Source of the DNA: Clostridiales bacterium UBA6388
GTDB lineage: Bacteria > Bacillota > Clostridia > Oscillospirales > Oscillospiraceae
Length of the DNA stretch: 5,344 nt
Direction: 5' to 3'
Assembly: GCA_002437575.1 (NCBI GenBank)
Contig: DJQK01000111.1
Span: 6,918-12,261, forward strand
Shown here: piece by piece, positions 1 through 4,904 of the stretch
Layout of the letters: the number at the start of each line of letters is the position of its first letter
Position numbering within the stretch: position 1 is the stretch's first letter
Notes under the pieces: model-generated
The model's database searches: none
The model's input: the letters and a program-made list of their open reading frames with translations, nothing else
Told to the model about the DNA's origin: nothing
Translations under genes and position numbers: made by a program

Positions 1-67
1 GCTCACCGGCGGTGAAAACGAATTCCTTGCCACATTCCTTACAGACCAAAGTTTTGTCTTCGTACAT
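1..67 (-). CDS. Zinc-ribbon domain protein, N-terminal part only (runs off left edge)
   Basis: The minus strand from an ATG at 67-65 reads MYEDKTLVCKECGKEFVFTAGE before the window ends, so 22 codons are visible and the 3' part is missing. Cys9 and Cys12 form a CxxC knuckle (CKEC) followed by G-K-E-F, the usual first half of a small zinc ribbon; the second Cys pair would lie outside the window. The opening matches, from memory, a family of short zinc-ribbon proteins common in Clostridia whose function is not established. A purine-rich ribosome binding site, AGAGAGGT (84-77 on the minus strand), lies 9 nt before the ATG and supports this start. The gene lies downstream of glmM on the same strand but is separated from it by a promoter and a long untranslated stretch, so it is probably expressed separately. 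Zinc binding is inferred from the single visible Cys pair. Confidence 0.72.
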   Translation of the reverse strand, partial: MYEDKTLVCKECGKEFVFTAGE

Positions 68-75
68 TTTGATGT

Positions 76-85
76 TACCTCTCTT
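76..85 (-). promoter_or_regulatory. Ribosome binding site of the zinc-ribbon gene, complementary to a leader loop
   Basis: AAGAGAGG (85-78) is the Shine-Dalgarno-like element 10 nt before the zinc-ribbon ATG. It is perfectly complementary over 8 nt to CCTCTCTT (221-214), which lies in the predicted loop of the TTTGTAC hairpin upstream in the same RNA. Allowing one bulged C, the match extends to GGTA against TACC (224-220). Such pairing could hide the ribosome binding site; this is inferred from complementarity only. Confidence 0.4.
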
Positions 86-91
86 TTTTGC

Positions 92-104
92 GAAAATGAT
101 TTTC
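92..104. promoter_or_regulatory. 13-bp palindrome, possible operator
   Basis: GAAAAT-G-ATTTTC is a perfect 6-1-6 inverted repeat lying 25 to 37 nt before the zinc-ribbon start codon. Its layout resembles the 7-1-7 core of Fur-family boxes (Fur, Zur, PerR) around an AT-N-AT centre, but it departs from those consensus sequences at several positions. It could be a protein-binding site or simply an AT-rich chance palindrome. Confidence 0.22.
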
Positions 105-115
105 CCCTGCGTCAT

Positions 116-138
116 TTGCAGCTTGCGCATTGCTGCAA
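116..138. repeat. Inverted repeat TTGCAGC / GCTGCAA in the leader
   Basis: TTGCAGC (116-122) and GCTGCAA (132-138) are perfect 7-nt inverted repeats around a 9-nt centre that itself contains TGCGCA. In the minus-strand RNA this makes a stable hairpin just upstream of the palindrome and ribosome binding site of the zinc-ribbon gene. No U-run follows it, so it is not an intrinsic terminator. Confidence 0.4.
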
Positions 139-314
139 GGGTCTTTATATGCGATCAGCGGTTCGCTGGATGCGCTGTGGTTTGCCGTGCGTTCTCAAGG
201 GAGTCTGTACGCGAAGAGAGGGTACAAAGATAAACCGAAAGAAAACAGGCGAGGGCTGCCGGAGGGGACGTTCTGCTGCGCGAGATAGCTCCGGTTTTCC
301 ACCCCGCACTGCTT

Positions 315-343
315 ATTATATGCAAGCATTTTCCATTTGTCAA
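315..343 (-). promoter_or_regulatory. Consensus housekeeping sigma-factor promoter
   Basis: On the minus strand TTGACA (343-338) and TATAAT (320-315) are both perfect -35 and -10 hexamers, separated by exactly 17 bp. Transcription should start near 308 and run left through the gene-free stretch towards the zinc-ribbon gene. It begins 18 bp after the glmM stop codon, so it looks like a dedicated and strong promoter. It is the best promoter in the window and the main reason to suspect a functional RNA at 68-308. Confidence 0.82.
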
Positions 344-347
344 TAGT

Positions 348-367
348 AAATAAAAGCTTTTTTATTT
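348..367. terminator. AT-rich inverted repeat at the glmM stop codon, weak terminator candidate
   Basis: AAATAAAA (348-355) and TTTTATTT (360-367) are perfect 8-nt inverted repeats around GCTT, and the right arm contains the glmM stop codon. In glmM's direction the stem is followed by ACTATTG rather than a U-run, so termination there would be poor. On the plus strand the stem ends in a T-rich tract (TTTTTTATTTTT), which fits a terminator better but has no obvious plus-strand gene to serve. There is no GC-rich stem anywhere between glmM and the promoter at 315-343, so some read-through into the leader is possible. Confidence 0.3.
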
Positions 368-1720
368 TTCCAGAATTTTTTGTACGTTTTCGACGGCTTC
401 TACCAGCGTCTGCACGACCGTTTCCGCAAGATCTTGTGTGTCCGCCTCGGCCATCACGCGAATAAGCGGCTCTGTGCCAGACGCCCGGAGCAGAATGCGG
501 CCGCGGCCCGCGATCTTTTCTTCCTCGGCAGCCTTCGCGTTTTCCAGCTCTTCAGAGGCCAAAATCGCGGTTTTTTCCTCGTTGGAGGCGACTCGGACAT
601 TTTTCAGCACCTGCGGGTAGTGCGTGATCTGGTTTGCAAGCTCACTCGCCTTTTTGCCGCTCTGGCCCAGAATGGACAGAAATTGCAGCGCCGCCAGCTG
701 GCCGTCTCCGGTCGTCATGTGCTCTAAAAAGATGATGTGGCCCGACTGCTCGCCGCCGAGGACCATGTGTTCTTTCTGCATGAGCTCGAGCACGTTCCGG
801 TCTCCCACCGCCGCGCACAAAAGCTTGAGATTCTGCTCCTTGCAGAATTTGTGAAGCCCCAGGTTCGACATGACCGTCGCCACAAAGCCCTGTGACTGGA
901 GCTTCCCCTGCGCCGTTAAGTACTCTGCGCACACGGCCATGATCTGGTCGCCGTCGATTTCGCGTCCCATTTCGTCCACGGCCAGGCACCGGTCGGCGTC
1001 TCCGTCAAAGGCGAGGCCGAGATCGAACCCGCCTTCTGTGACGCGCTTACTGAGCCTTCCCAGATGCGTCGAGCCGCAGTTTTCGTTGATGTTCACGCCG
1101 TCTGGCGAAACGCTCAAAAACTCCGCCTGTAAGGGAAAGCGCGAAAAGAGCTTCTCCGCCGTCGCGCTGGCCGCGCCGTTGGCGCAATCGAAAACGACCT
1201 TGAGGGGCTTGAGGCCCTCGACCGTCGAGGATAGATGCGCGATATAATCGTCCATCAGGTGTGCCCCGTCATAGACCCTTCCGATCTCGCCGTGCGTTTT
1301 GACCGGAAGCTCGCCGTCTCGTAAGATCAGCGACTCGATGTTTGCCTCCAATTCATCGCTCAGCTTGAAGCCCTGTGAGGAGAACATTTTGATGCCGTTG
1401 TGCTCAAACGGATTGTGCGACGCGGAAATGACGATGCCCGCGTCCGCCTGTTCCTGCACCGTCAAATATGCCACGGCGGGCGTCGGGATGACGCCGAGCT
1501 TCACCGCGTCGCAGCCGCTGGCAGTCAGGCCCGCGATGAGCGCCGCTTCGAGCATATCGGAGGAAATGCGCGTATCCTTGCCGATGACGACCTTGGGACG
1601 CCGCCCATCCATGCTCCCGAGGCTGATGGCCGCGGCCTGACCGACTCTGTAGGCAAGATGACACGTCAGCGTCTCATTGGCAACGCCGCGGATGCCGTCG
1701 GTTCCGAACAATTTTCCCAT
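362..1720 (-). CDS. glmM: Phosphoglucosamine mutase GlmM
   Basis: This cytoplasmic enzyme interconverts glucosamine-6-phosphate and glucosamine-1-phosphate, the step before UDP-N-acetylglucosamine and so before peptidoglycan. The 452-residue protein has every signature of the alpha-D-phosphohexomutase fold: the N-terminal KLFGTDGIRG (3-12), the catalytic loop SASHNP with phosphoserine Ser101, the magnesium loop DGDADR with Asp239, Asp241 and Asp243, the sugar-binding GGEQSGH (322-328), and the C-terminal phosphate-binding loop RASGTEP (412-418). Length is normal for the family. I chose the ATG at 1720 over an in-frame TTG at 1741 because AAGAAGG precedes it by 8 nt and bacterial GlmM usually begins MxKLFGTDG. 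The gap to ruvB is 17 nt, so it is the last gene of the ruv operon. In many Firmicutes glmM instead follows cdaA and cdaR; neither is immediately upstream here. Confidence 0.97.
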   Translation of the reverse strand: MGKLFGTDGIRGVANETLTCHLAYRVGQAAAISLGSMDGRRPKVVIGKDTRISSDMLEAALIAGLTASGCDAVKLGVIPTPAVAYLTVQEQADAGIVISASHNPFEHNGIKMFSSQGFKLSDELEANIESLILRDGELPVKTHGEIGRVYDGAHLMDDYIAHLSSTVEGLKPLKVVFDCANGAASATAEKLFSRFPLQAEFLSVSPDGVNINENCGSTHLGRLSKRVTEGGFDLGLAFDGDADRCLAVDEMGREIDGDQIMAVCAEYLTAQGKLQSQGFVATVMSNLGLHKFCKEQNLKLLCAAVGDRNVLELMQKEHMVLGGEQSGHIIFLEHMTTGDGQLAALQFLSILGQSGKKASELANQITHYPQVLKNVRVASNEEKTAILASEELENAKAAEEEKIAGRGRILLRASGTEPLIRVMAEADTQDLAETVVQTLVEAVENVQKILEK

Positions 1721-1728
1721 AAAAGCTA

Positions 1729-1735
1729 CCTTCTT
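1729..1735 (-). promoter_or_regulatory. Ribosome binding site that decides the glmM start
   Basis: AAGAAGG on the minus strand (1735-1729) stands 8 nt before the ATG at 1720. The alternative TTG at 1741-1739 overlaps the ruvB stop codon and has no comparable purine tract at a useful distance. The site therefore argues for the 452-residue GlmM rather than a form with seven extra residues. Confidence 0.7.
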
Positions 1736-1737
1736 AC

Positions 1738-2781
1738 TCAAAAACTCAGCTGCTCCGGCTGCTGCGCCGGTGCGGCAAGATGCAGGTGTTCATACGCCAG
1801 CTGCGTCACGCAGCGTCCTCTGGGCGTGCGCGTGAGAAAGCCGATCTGCATCAAATACGGCTCATACACGTCCTCGAGCGTGACGGCCTCTTCTCCGATG
1901 GTCGCGGCCAGCGTTTCAAGCCCCACCGGGCCGCCGCCATAATTGCGGATGATCGCCGTGAGCATCCGACGGTCGACCGCGTCCAGCCCCAGATGGTCGA
2001 CCTCCAGCTTCCCCAGCGCATGGTCGGCCGCGTCCTTGGTGATGACGCCGTCGTGATAGACCTGCGCAAAATCGCGCACGCGGCGAAGAAGCCGGTTGGC
2101 AATTCTGGGCGTTCCTCTCGAGCGCGAGGCAATTTCCAGCGCGCCCGCAGGATCGATGTCGATGCCGAGAAGCGCCGCCGAGCGCTTGACGATCCTCGAT
2201 AGCTCTTCGTTCGTATAGAGCTCCAGCCGCAGCTGCACGCCGAAGCGGTCTCGAAGCGGGCTCGAGAGCTGCCCCGCTCTGGTCGTCGCGCCAATGAGCG
2301 TAAAGCGCGGAAGGTCGAGCCGGATGGAGTTGGCAGAAGGCCCCTTGCCGAGGATGATATCGATGGCGTAGTCCTCCATCGCGGGGTATAAAATTTCTTC
2401 GACTGCGCGGTTGAGCCGGTGGATCTCGTCGATGAACAACACGTCTCCGGGCGCTAAATTGGTCAGAAGCGCGGCAAGGTCTCCTGCTTTTTCAATGGCC
2501 GGGCCCGAGGTCACGCGGATGTTCGTGCCCATTTCGTTGGCGATGACGCCGGCCAGCGTCGTTTTGCCGAGTCCCGGCGGGCCGTATAGCAGCACATGAT
2601 CCAGCGGTTCGTTGCGCCGCCTTGCGGCTTCTATGTAGACAGAGAGATTCCCCTTCGCCTTTTCCTGGCCGGTGTAATCAGCAAGCGTTTTAGGGCGCAG
2701 GCTCACCTCGCCGTCGTCCTGCGGGGTCAGGCTCGTGGTGACGATCGGCGCTTCATAATCCTGCGAAAAATCAAGACTCAT
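1738..2781 (-). CDS. ruvB: Holliday junction branch-migration DNA helicase RuvB
   Basis: RuvB is the hexameric AAA+ ATPase that, loaded by RuvA, pumps DNA through Holliday junctions during recombinational repair. The 347-residue product has the Walker A motif GPPGLGKT (67-74), Walker B LFIDEIHRL (115-123) with Asp118-Glu119, the sensor-1 region ATTRAG (165-170), the SPLRDRFG segment (174-181) that carries the arginine finger, and sensor-2 RGTPRIANRLLRR (222-234). The C-terminal part, about 260-335, matches the winged-helix domain (YGGGPVGLETLAA, then FLTRTPRGR). Residues before about 28 are the usual poorly conserved leader. The ATG at 2781 is preceded by GGGGG with a 7-nt spacer that starts directly after the ruvA stop codon, so translation is probably coupled. 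No catalytic residue appears missing. Confidence 0.98.
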   Translation of the reverse strand: MSLDFSQDYEAPIVTTSLTPQDDGEVSLRPKTLADYTGQEKAKGNLSVYIEAARRRNEPLDHVLLYGPPGLGKTTLAGVIANEMGTNIRVTSGPAIEKAGDLAALLTNLAPGDVLFIDEIHRLNRAVEEILYPAMEDYAIDIILGKGPSANSIRLDLPRFTLIGATTRAGQLSSPLRDRFGVQLRLELYTNEELSRIVKRSAALLGIDIDPAGALEIASRSRGTPRIANRLLRRVRDFAQVYHDGVITKDAADHALGKLEVDHLGLDAVDRRMLTAIIRNYGGGPVGLETLAATIGEEAVTLEDVYEPYLMQIGFLTRTPRGRCVTQLAYEHLHLAAPAQQPEQLSF

Positions 2782-2793
2782 CGCGTTTCCCCC

Positions 2794-3390
2794 TTACTGC
2801 ATGACCATGGCCCGCAGGGCATGGCGGACGATCTGTTCGACGCTCATGGCGCTGACGTCCACACCCTTGAGCGCAGCGGCAATTTCCTGCTGGCTGTAGC
2901 CGAGACTTGCCAGGGCGGCGGAGGCTTCCGCGCTCTTGCTGCCATGTATGGGCGAAGCGTCCAGCTGCGCCCCCGAGAGCTCCAGCTGCGAAGGCGCGAG
3001 TTTGTCCTTAAGCTCGAGCAGAATGCGCTGGGCAAGCTTTTTCCCGACGCCCTGCGCCATCGTGAGCGTCTTGTCGTCCTGCGTCATGACGGCCAGCGTA
3101 AACTGGTCGGGCGTCACGACGGACAAGATGGCCAGCGCCGCCTTCGGGCCCACGCCGCCCACGCCGAGGAGCTTTTCAAAGCAGCTTAATTCCTCGCGCG
3201 AGGAAAAGCCGTAGATGTCGAATGCGTCTTCTTTGATATTGCAGAAGGTGAAAAGCTTCGCGGGCTTTCCGACCTGCAATTTGGAAAGCGTCACGTTTGT
3301 CGTATGGCACGCGTAGCCCACGCCGCCGCAGTCGACGACCGCGAGGTTCGCGTCGAGAAGCGTGATGGTTCCGTTCAGATAATAAAACAT
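2794..3390 (-). CDS. ruvA: Holliday junction branch-migration protein RuvA
   Basis: RuvA binds four-way junctions as a tetramer or octamer, holds them in an open square form and loads RuvB. The 198-residue product, normal in length, starts MFYYLNGTIT, giving the N-terminal OB-fold (about 1-62) with the acidic pin at Glu54-Asp55 in KEDAFDIYGF. Domain II has two helix-hairpin-helix motifs, LLGVGGVGPKAAL (74-86) and AQGVGKKLAQRIL (112-124), that contact the DNA backbone. After a flexible linker (about 131-153), domain III (154-198) carries ALASLGYSQQEI, the part that contacts RuvB. The start is supported by GGGGG 7 nt upstream, directly after the ruvC stop codon. It lies 12 nt from both ruvC and ruvB. 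Confidence 0.97.
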   Translation of the reverse strand: MFYYLNGTITLLDANLAVVDCGGVGYACHTTNVTLSKLQVGKPAKLFTFCNIKEDAFDIYGFSSREELSCFEKLLGVGGVGPKAALAILSVVTPDQFTLAVMTQDDKTLTMAQGVGKKLAQRILLELKDKLAPSQLELSGAQLDASPIHGSKSAEASAALASLGYSQQEIAAALKGVDVSAMSVEQIVRHALRAMVMQ

Positions 3391-3402
3391 GGGTCTTCCC
3401 CC

Positions 3403-3900
3403 TTATTGTCCCTGCACGCGGCTTAACAGCGACGTTGCGCTTCGCGCGTGGCACAGGGCGATGGCGATGGCGTCCGCCGCGTCGTCCGGCCGGGCAACCG
3501 TTTCCATCTTCAGAATGCGGCGTGTCATGTCCATGACCTGCCGTTTTTCCGCGCCGCCATAGCCGACCACAGCCTGCTTGACCTGATTGGGCGTGTACTC
3601 AAAAAGCGGGACGCCGTATTTTTCGATCGCGAGTAAAATCACGCCTCGTCCGTGGCTGACGCCGATGCCGGTCGTCACGTTGTGCCCCCAGAAGAGCTCT
3701 TCGACGGCCACCGCGTCGGGCTTCACGGTGGTAAGAAGCTCCATCATGTCGTCGTAGAGCATCACAAGGCGCTTCGAGAGCGAGAGCCCCGCGGGCGTGG
3801 TGATCGTGCCGTAGTTTACAAGGCGCAGCTGTCCCGGCTCTGTGTGCAGAACGCCGAAGCCCGTCGTGGCGTAGCCGGGGTCGATGCCTAAGATCCGCAT
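3403..3900 (-). CDS. ruvC: Crossover junction endodeoxyribonuclease RuvC
   Basis: RuvC is the dimeric, magnesium-dependent RNase H-fold nuclease that resolves Holliday junctions by symmetric nicks, working with RuvAB. The 165-residue product is of typical length. The four catalytic acids can be placed: Asp7 in ILGIDPG, Glu67 in AVEELFW, and Asp140 and Asp143 in RPDDAADAIAIA. Phe70 sits where E. coli RuvC has the junction-inserting Phe69. KRQVMDM (119-125) matches the basic region before the last motif. AAGGCGGAG lies just before the ATG at 3900. The gene follows the small membrane-protein gene by 12 nt and precedes ruvA by 12 nt. The order ruvC-ruvA-ruvB is the common one outside those Firmicutes, such as Bacillus, that use RecU instead. 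Confidence 0.97.
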   Translation of the reverse strand: MRILGIDPGYATTGFGVLHTEPGQLRLVNYGTITTPAGLSLSKRLVMLYDDMMELLTTVKPDAVAVEELFWGHNVTTGIGVSHGRGVILLAIEKYGVPLFEYTPNQVKQAVVGYGGAEKRQVMDMTRRILKMETVARPDDAADAIAIALCHARSATSLLSRVQGQ

Positions 3901-3912
3901 ACGCTCCGCCTT

Positions 3913-4092
3913 TCAGAATTTTCCGAAGATCTGCCAGTAGCACATCCCGCCGATCGCGAAAATGACGATCGCCAGCAGCACCCACGCCAGCACGATCTGG
4001 CTTTTCGGCCGCGGCGTGTAGGGGCTTTTTTCCTCCGGCTGCGCGTGTGCGCTCTTGTATTCGAGTTCTTCCGTCGATCGCTGCGTTCCCAT
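3913..4092 (-). CDS. Small single-pass membrane protein, first gene of the ruv operon
   Basis: From the ATG at 4092 the minus strand encodes 59 residues, starting MGTQRSTEEL and ending QIFGKF. Residues 1-32 are polar and charged, with acidic clusters and a Pro/Lys/Arg-rich stretch (TPRPKS, 26-31) just before a hydrophobic segment, about 33-53 (IVLAWVLLAIVIFAIGGM then CYW), that should span the membrane once. The positive charges before the segment suggest a cytoplasmic N-terminus. AAAGGA lies 10 nt before the ATG, the gene sits about 29 nt behind an extended -10 promoter, and its TGA is 12 nt from ruvC, the same spacing as the next two junctions. An overlapping ORF from 4103 in another frame is arginine-rich and runs into ruvC, so I prefer this frame. 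I do not recognise a family, and a role in recombination is not implied by position alone. Confidence 0.72.
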   Translation of the reverse strand: MGTQRSTEELEYKSAHAQPEEKSPYTPRPKSQIVLAWVLLAIVIFAIGGMCYWQIFGKF

Positions 4093-4127
4093 GGCCCGGC
4101 CATCCTTTCATGATCACATACGAAGTT

Positions 4128-4138
4128 ATTATATCATA
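4128..4138 (-). promoter_or_regulatory. Extended -10 promoter of the ruv-glmM operon
   Basis: The minus strand reads TATG-A-TATAAT (4138-4128), a perfect -10 hexamer with the TRTGN extension. The hexamer 17 bp upstream (TAGGAA) is a poor -35, which is common when the extension is present. Transcription should begin near 4121, giving a leader of about 29 nt before the small membrane-protein gene. No SOS (LexA/DinR) box of the type GAAC-N4-GTTC is visible around it, so damage induction is not indicated by the sequence. Confidence 0.7.
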
Positions 4139-4180
4139 CATTCGTTCAGATTCCTAGCGCAAAATAACGCGGCCCTCGCG

Positions 4181-4190
4181 TGCATAAAAT
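4181..4190 (+). promoter_or_regulatory. Weak -10-like element for the YetF/DUF4363 unit
   Basis: TGCATAAAAT contains TAAAAT (4185-4190), one mismatch from TATAAT, about 40 nt before the YetF-family ATG. No credible -35 lies 16 to 18 bp upstream. It is the best plus-strand promoter candidate in the divergent intergenic region (4139-4216), but it is weak and could be replaced by a site for an alternative sigma factor that I cannot recognise. Confidence 0.25.
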
Positions 4191-4216
4191 TCCCGCCGGG
4201 AGCAAAAGCTTCCTTC

Positions 4217-4222
4217 AGGAGG
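4217..4222 (+). promoter_or_regulatory. Consensus ribosome binding site of the YetF-family gene
   Basis: AGGAGG stands 7 nt before the ATG at 4230 and fixes that start. The preceding CTTCC (4209-4213) can pair with GGAGG (4218-4222), with one G-T wobble, around a 4-nt loop, so the site may sit in a small, weak hairpin. Confidence 0.85.
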
Positions 4223-4229
4223 AATTGCC

Positions 4230-4904
4230 ATGCTCATTTCATTCATCCGCACCGTCATTCTGTACTCCGTCCTCATCGCCGTCATCCGTCTCATGGGAAA
4301 GCGCCAGCTCGGCGAAATGGAGCCGATGGAGTTCGTGGTGACGATGCTTTTGGCCAATCTCGCCGCCGTTCCGATGCAGGAGACGGGCATTCCGCTTCTG
4401 TCGGGGCTCGTGCCAATTCTGGTGGTGCTTTCGATGGAGCTTCTTCTGTCCGTCCTTGTCTACCACAGCGTGGGGGCCAGAAGGCTTCTTTGCGGCAAGC
4501 CGGTCATTCTCATGGAAAACGGCAGGCTCTTGCAGGAAAATCTCAAAAAGACGCGCATCACGCCGGACGAGCTGACGGAGTTTCTGCGCATGGAGGGCGT
4601 CGTCGATCTATCGAGCGTCAAATACGCGATCCTGGAGACCGGCGGGCAGATCAGCGTGCTTCCGTACGCGAAGTGTAAGCCCGCAAACGCCAAGGCCGCC
4701 GGCGTCAGGGTCGAAGACACGCCGCTTCCGGTGACGGTCATCTCCGACGGACAGGTGTTAGAGGAAAACCTTCCCAGGCTGGGAAAAGACCGCGGCTGGG
4801 TCGCGGCGGTTTTGACCAATTACGGCTGCACGGTGCGCGACGTGTATCTTCTCACCGCAGAACCCAGCGGCAAGCTCTATTTCTGCCGGAAGGGGGAAGC
4901 GTAA
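4230..4904 (+). CDS. YetF-family DUF421 membrane protein
   Basis: The 224-residue product has the DUF421/YetF layout. Hydrophobic segments lie at about 4-20, 34-49 and 57-79, the first followed by the family motif GKRQLGE (23-29) and then MEPMEFVVTMLLAN. A soluble domain follows, with GKPVILMENG (89-98), a D-E-L-x-x-x-L-R segment (113-120), GVVDLSSVKYAILETGG (123-139) and ISVLP (141-145). Residues 147-224 form the extra C-terminal part often seen in clostridial members. The biochemical function of DUF421 is not settled; the 2Duf protein linked to spore heat resistance in some Bacillus strains carries this domain, but that role cannot be carried over here on sequence alone. The next gene, for a DUF4363 protein, starts right after the stop codon, so the two are co-translated and probably work together. 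It is transcribed divergently from the ruv operon. Confidence 0.9.
   Translation: MLISFIRTVILYSVLIAVIRLMGKRQLGEMEPMEFVVTMLLANLAAVPMQETGIPLLSGLVPILVVLSMELLLSVLVYHSVGARRLLCGKPVILMENGRLLQENLKKTRITPDELTEFLRMEGVVDLSSVKYAILETGGQISVLPYAKCKPANAKAAGVRVEDTPLPVTVISDGQVLEENLPRLGKDRGWVAAVLTNYGCTVRDVYLLTAEPSGKLYFCRKGEA

Larger units (their letters stand above)
68..308 (-). promoter_or_regulatory. Long structured 5' leader or small non-coding RNA upstream of the zinc-ribbon gene
   Basis: This gene-free stretch would be transcribed as about 241 nt from the consensus promoter at 315-343 to the zinc-ribbon start codon. Several segments can pair in the minus-strand RNA. A possible closing stem joins 309-305 with 174-170 and 302-299 with 180-177 across a 2x2 internal loop. 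GAAAAC (299-294) can pair with GTTTTC (246-241), stacked on CGGAG (293-289) with CTCCG (264-260). TTTGTAC (228-222) pairs with GTACAGA (210-204), leaving an 11-nt loop. CAGCG (168-164) pairs with CGCTG (160-156). No hairpin is followed by a clean U-run, so no intrinsic terminator separates it from the gene; a leader is therefore slightly favoured over a free small RNA. A weak TATAAA at 149-144 could give a shorter transcript. I do not recognise it as 6S, SRP, tmRNA, RNase P, a T-box or a known riboswitch. The folding is by eye. Confidence 0.4.

Noticed and set aside
150..308. Known structured RNAs (6S, SRP, tmRNA, RNase P, T-box) in the leader
   Set aside because: The hallmark sequences I know for these RNAs, such as the T-box GGGTGGNACC element or the SRP GGAAGGAAGCA loop region, are not present. 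The strong promoter alone does not identify a family.
12..346. Short reading frames on both strands across the left gene-free stretch
   Set aside because: None has a convincing ribosome binding site or recognisable protein pattern; the minus-strand frame from 343 would start inside the -35 element of the consensus promoter.
1400..3189. Long plus-strand reading frames opposite glmM, ruvB and ruvA (up to about 200 codons)
   Set aside because: They are antisense to clearly conserved genes, rich in Arg, His and Ala as expected from the complementary strand of GC-rich genes, and lack ribosome binding sites or family motifs.
3888..4103. 71-codon minus-strand reading frame overlapping the small gene and the ruvC start
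   Set aside because: The product is arginine- and serine-rich without a hydrophobic segment, typical of an out-of-frame reading of GC-rich coding DNA, and it overlaps the ruvC start. The alternative 59-codon frame gives a coherent membrane protein.
4117..4129. loxP-like half-site (CATACGAAGTTAT, 12 of 13 positions identical to one loxP arm)
   Set aside because: The opposite arm is absent at the required 8-bp spacing (4096-4108 does not match), so Cre could not use it as a site. It overlaps the -10 promoter of the ruv operon and is best seen as coincidence.
4093..4229. SOS (LexA/DinR) box controlling the ruv operon
   Set aside because: No GAAC-N4-GTTC or CTGT-N8-ACAG type site was found around the promoter at 4128-4138, so SOS control is not claimed.
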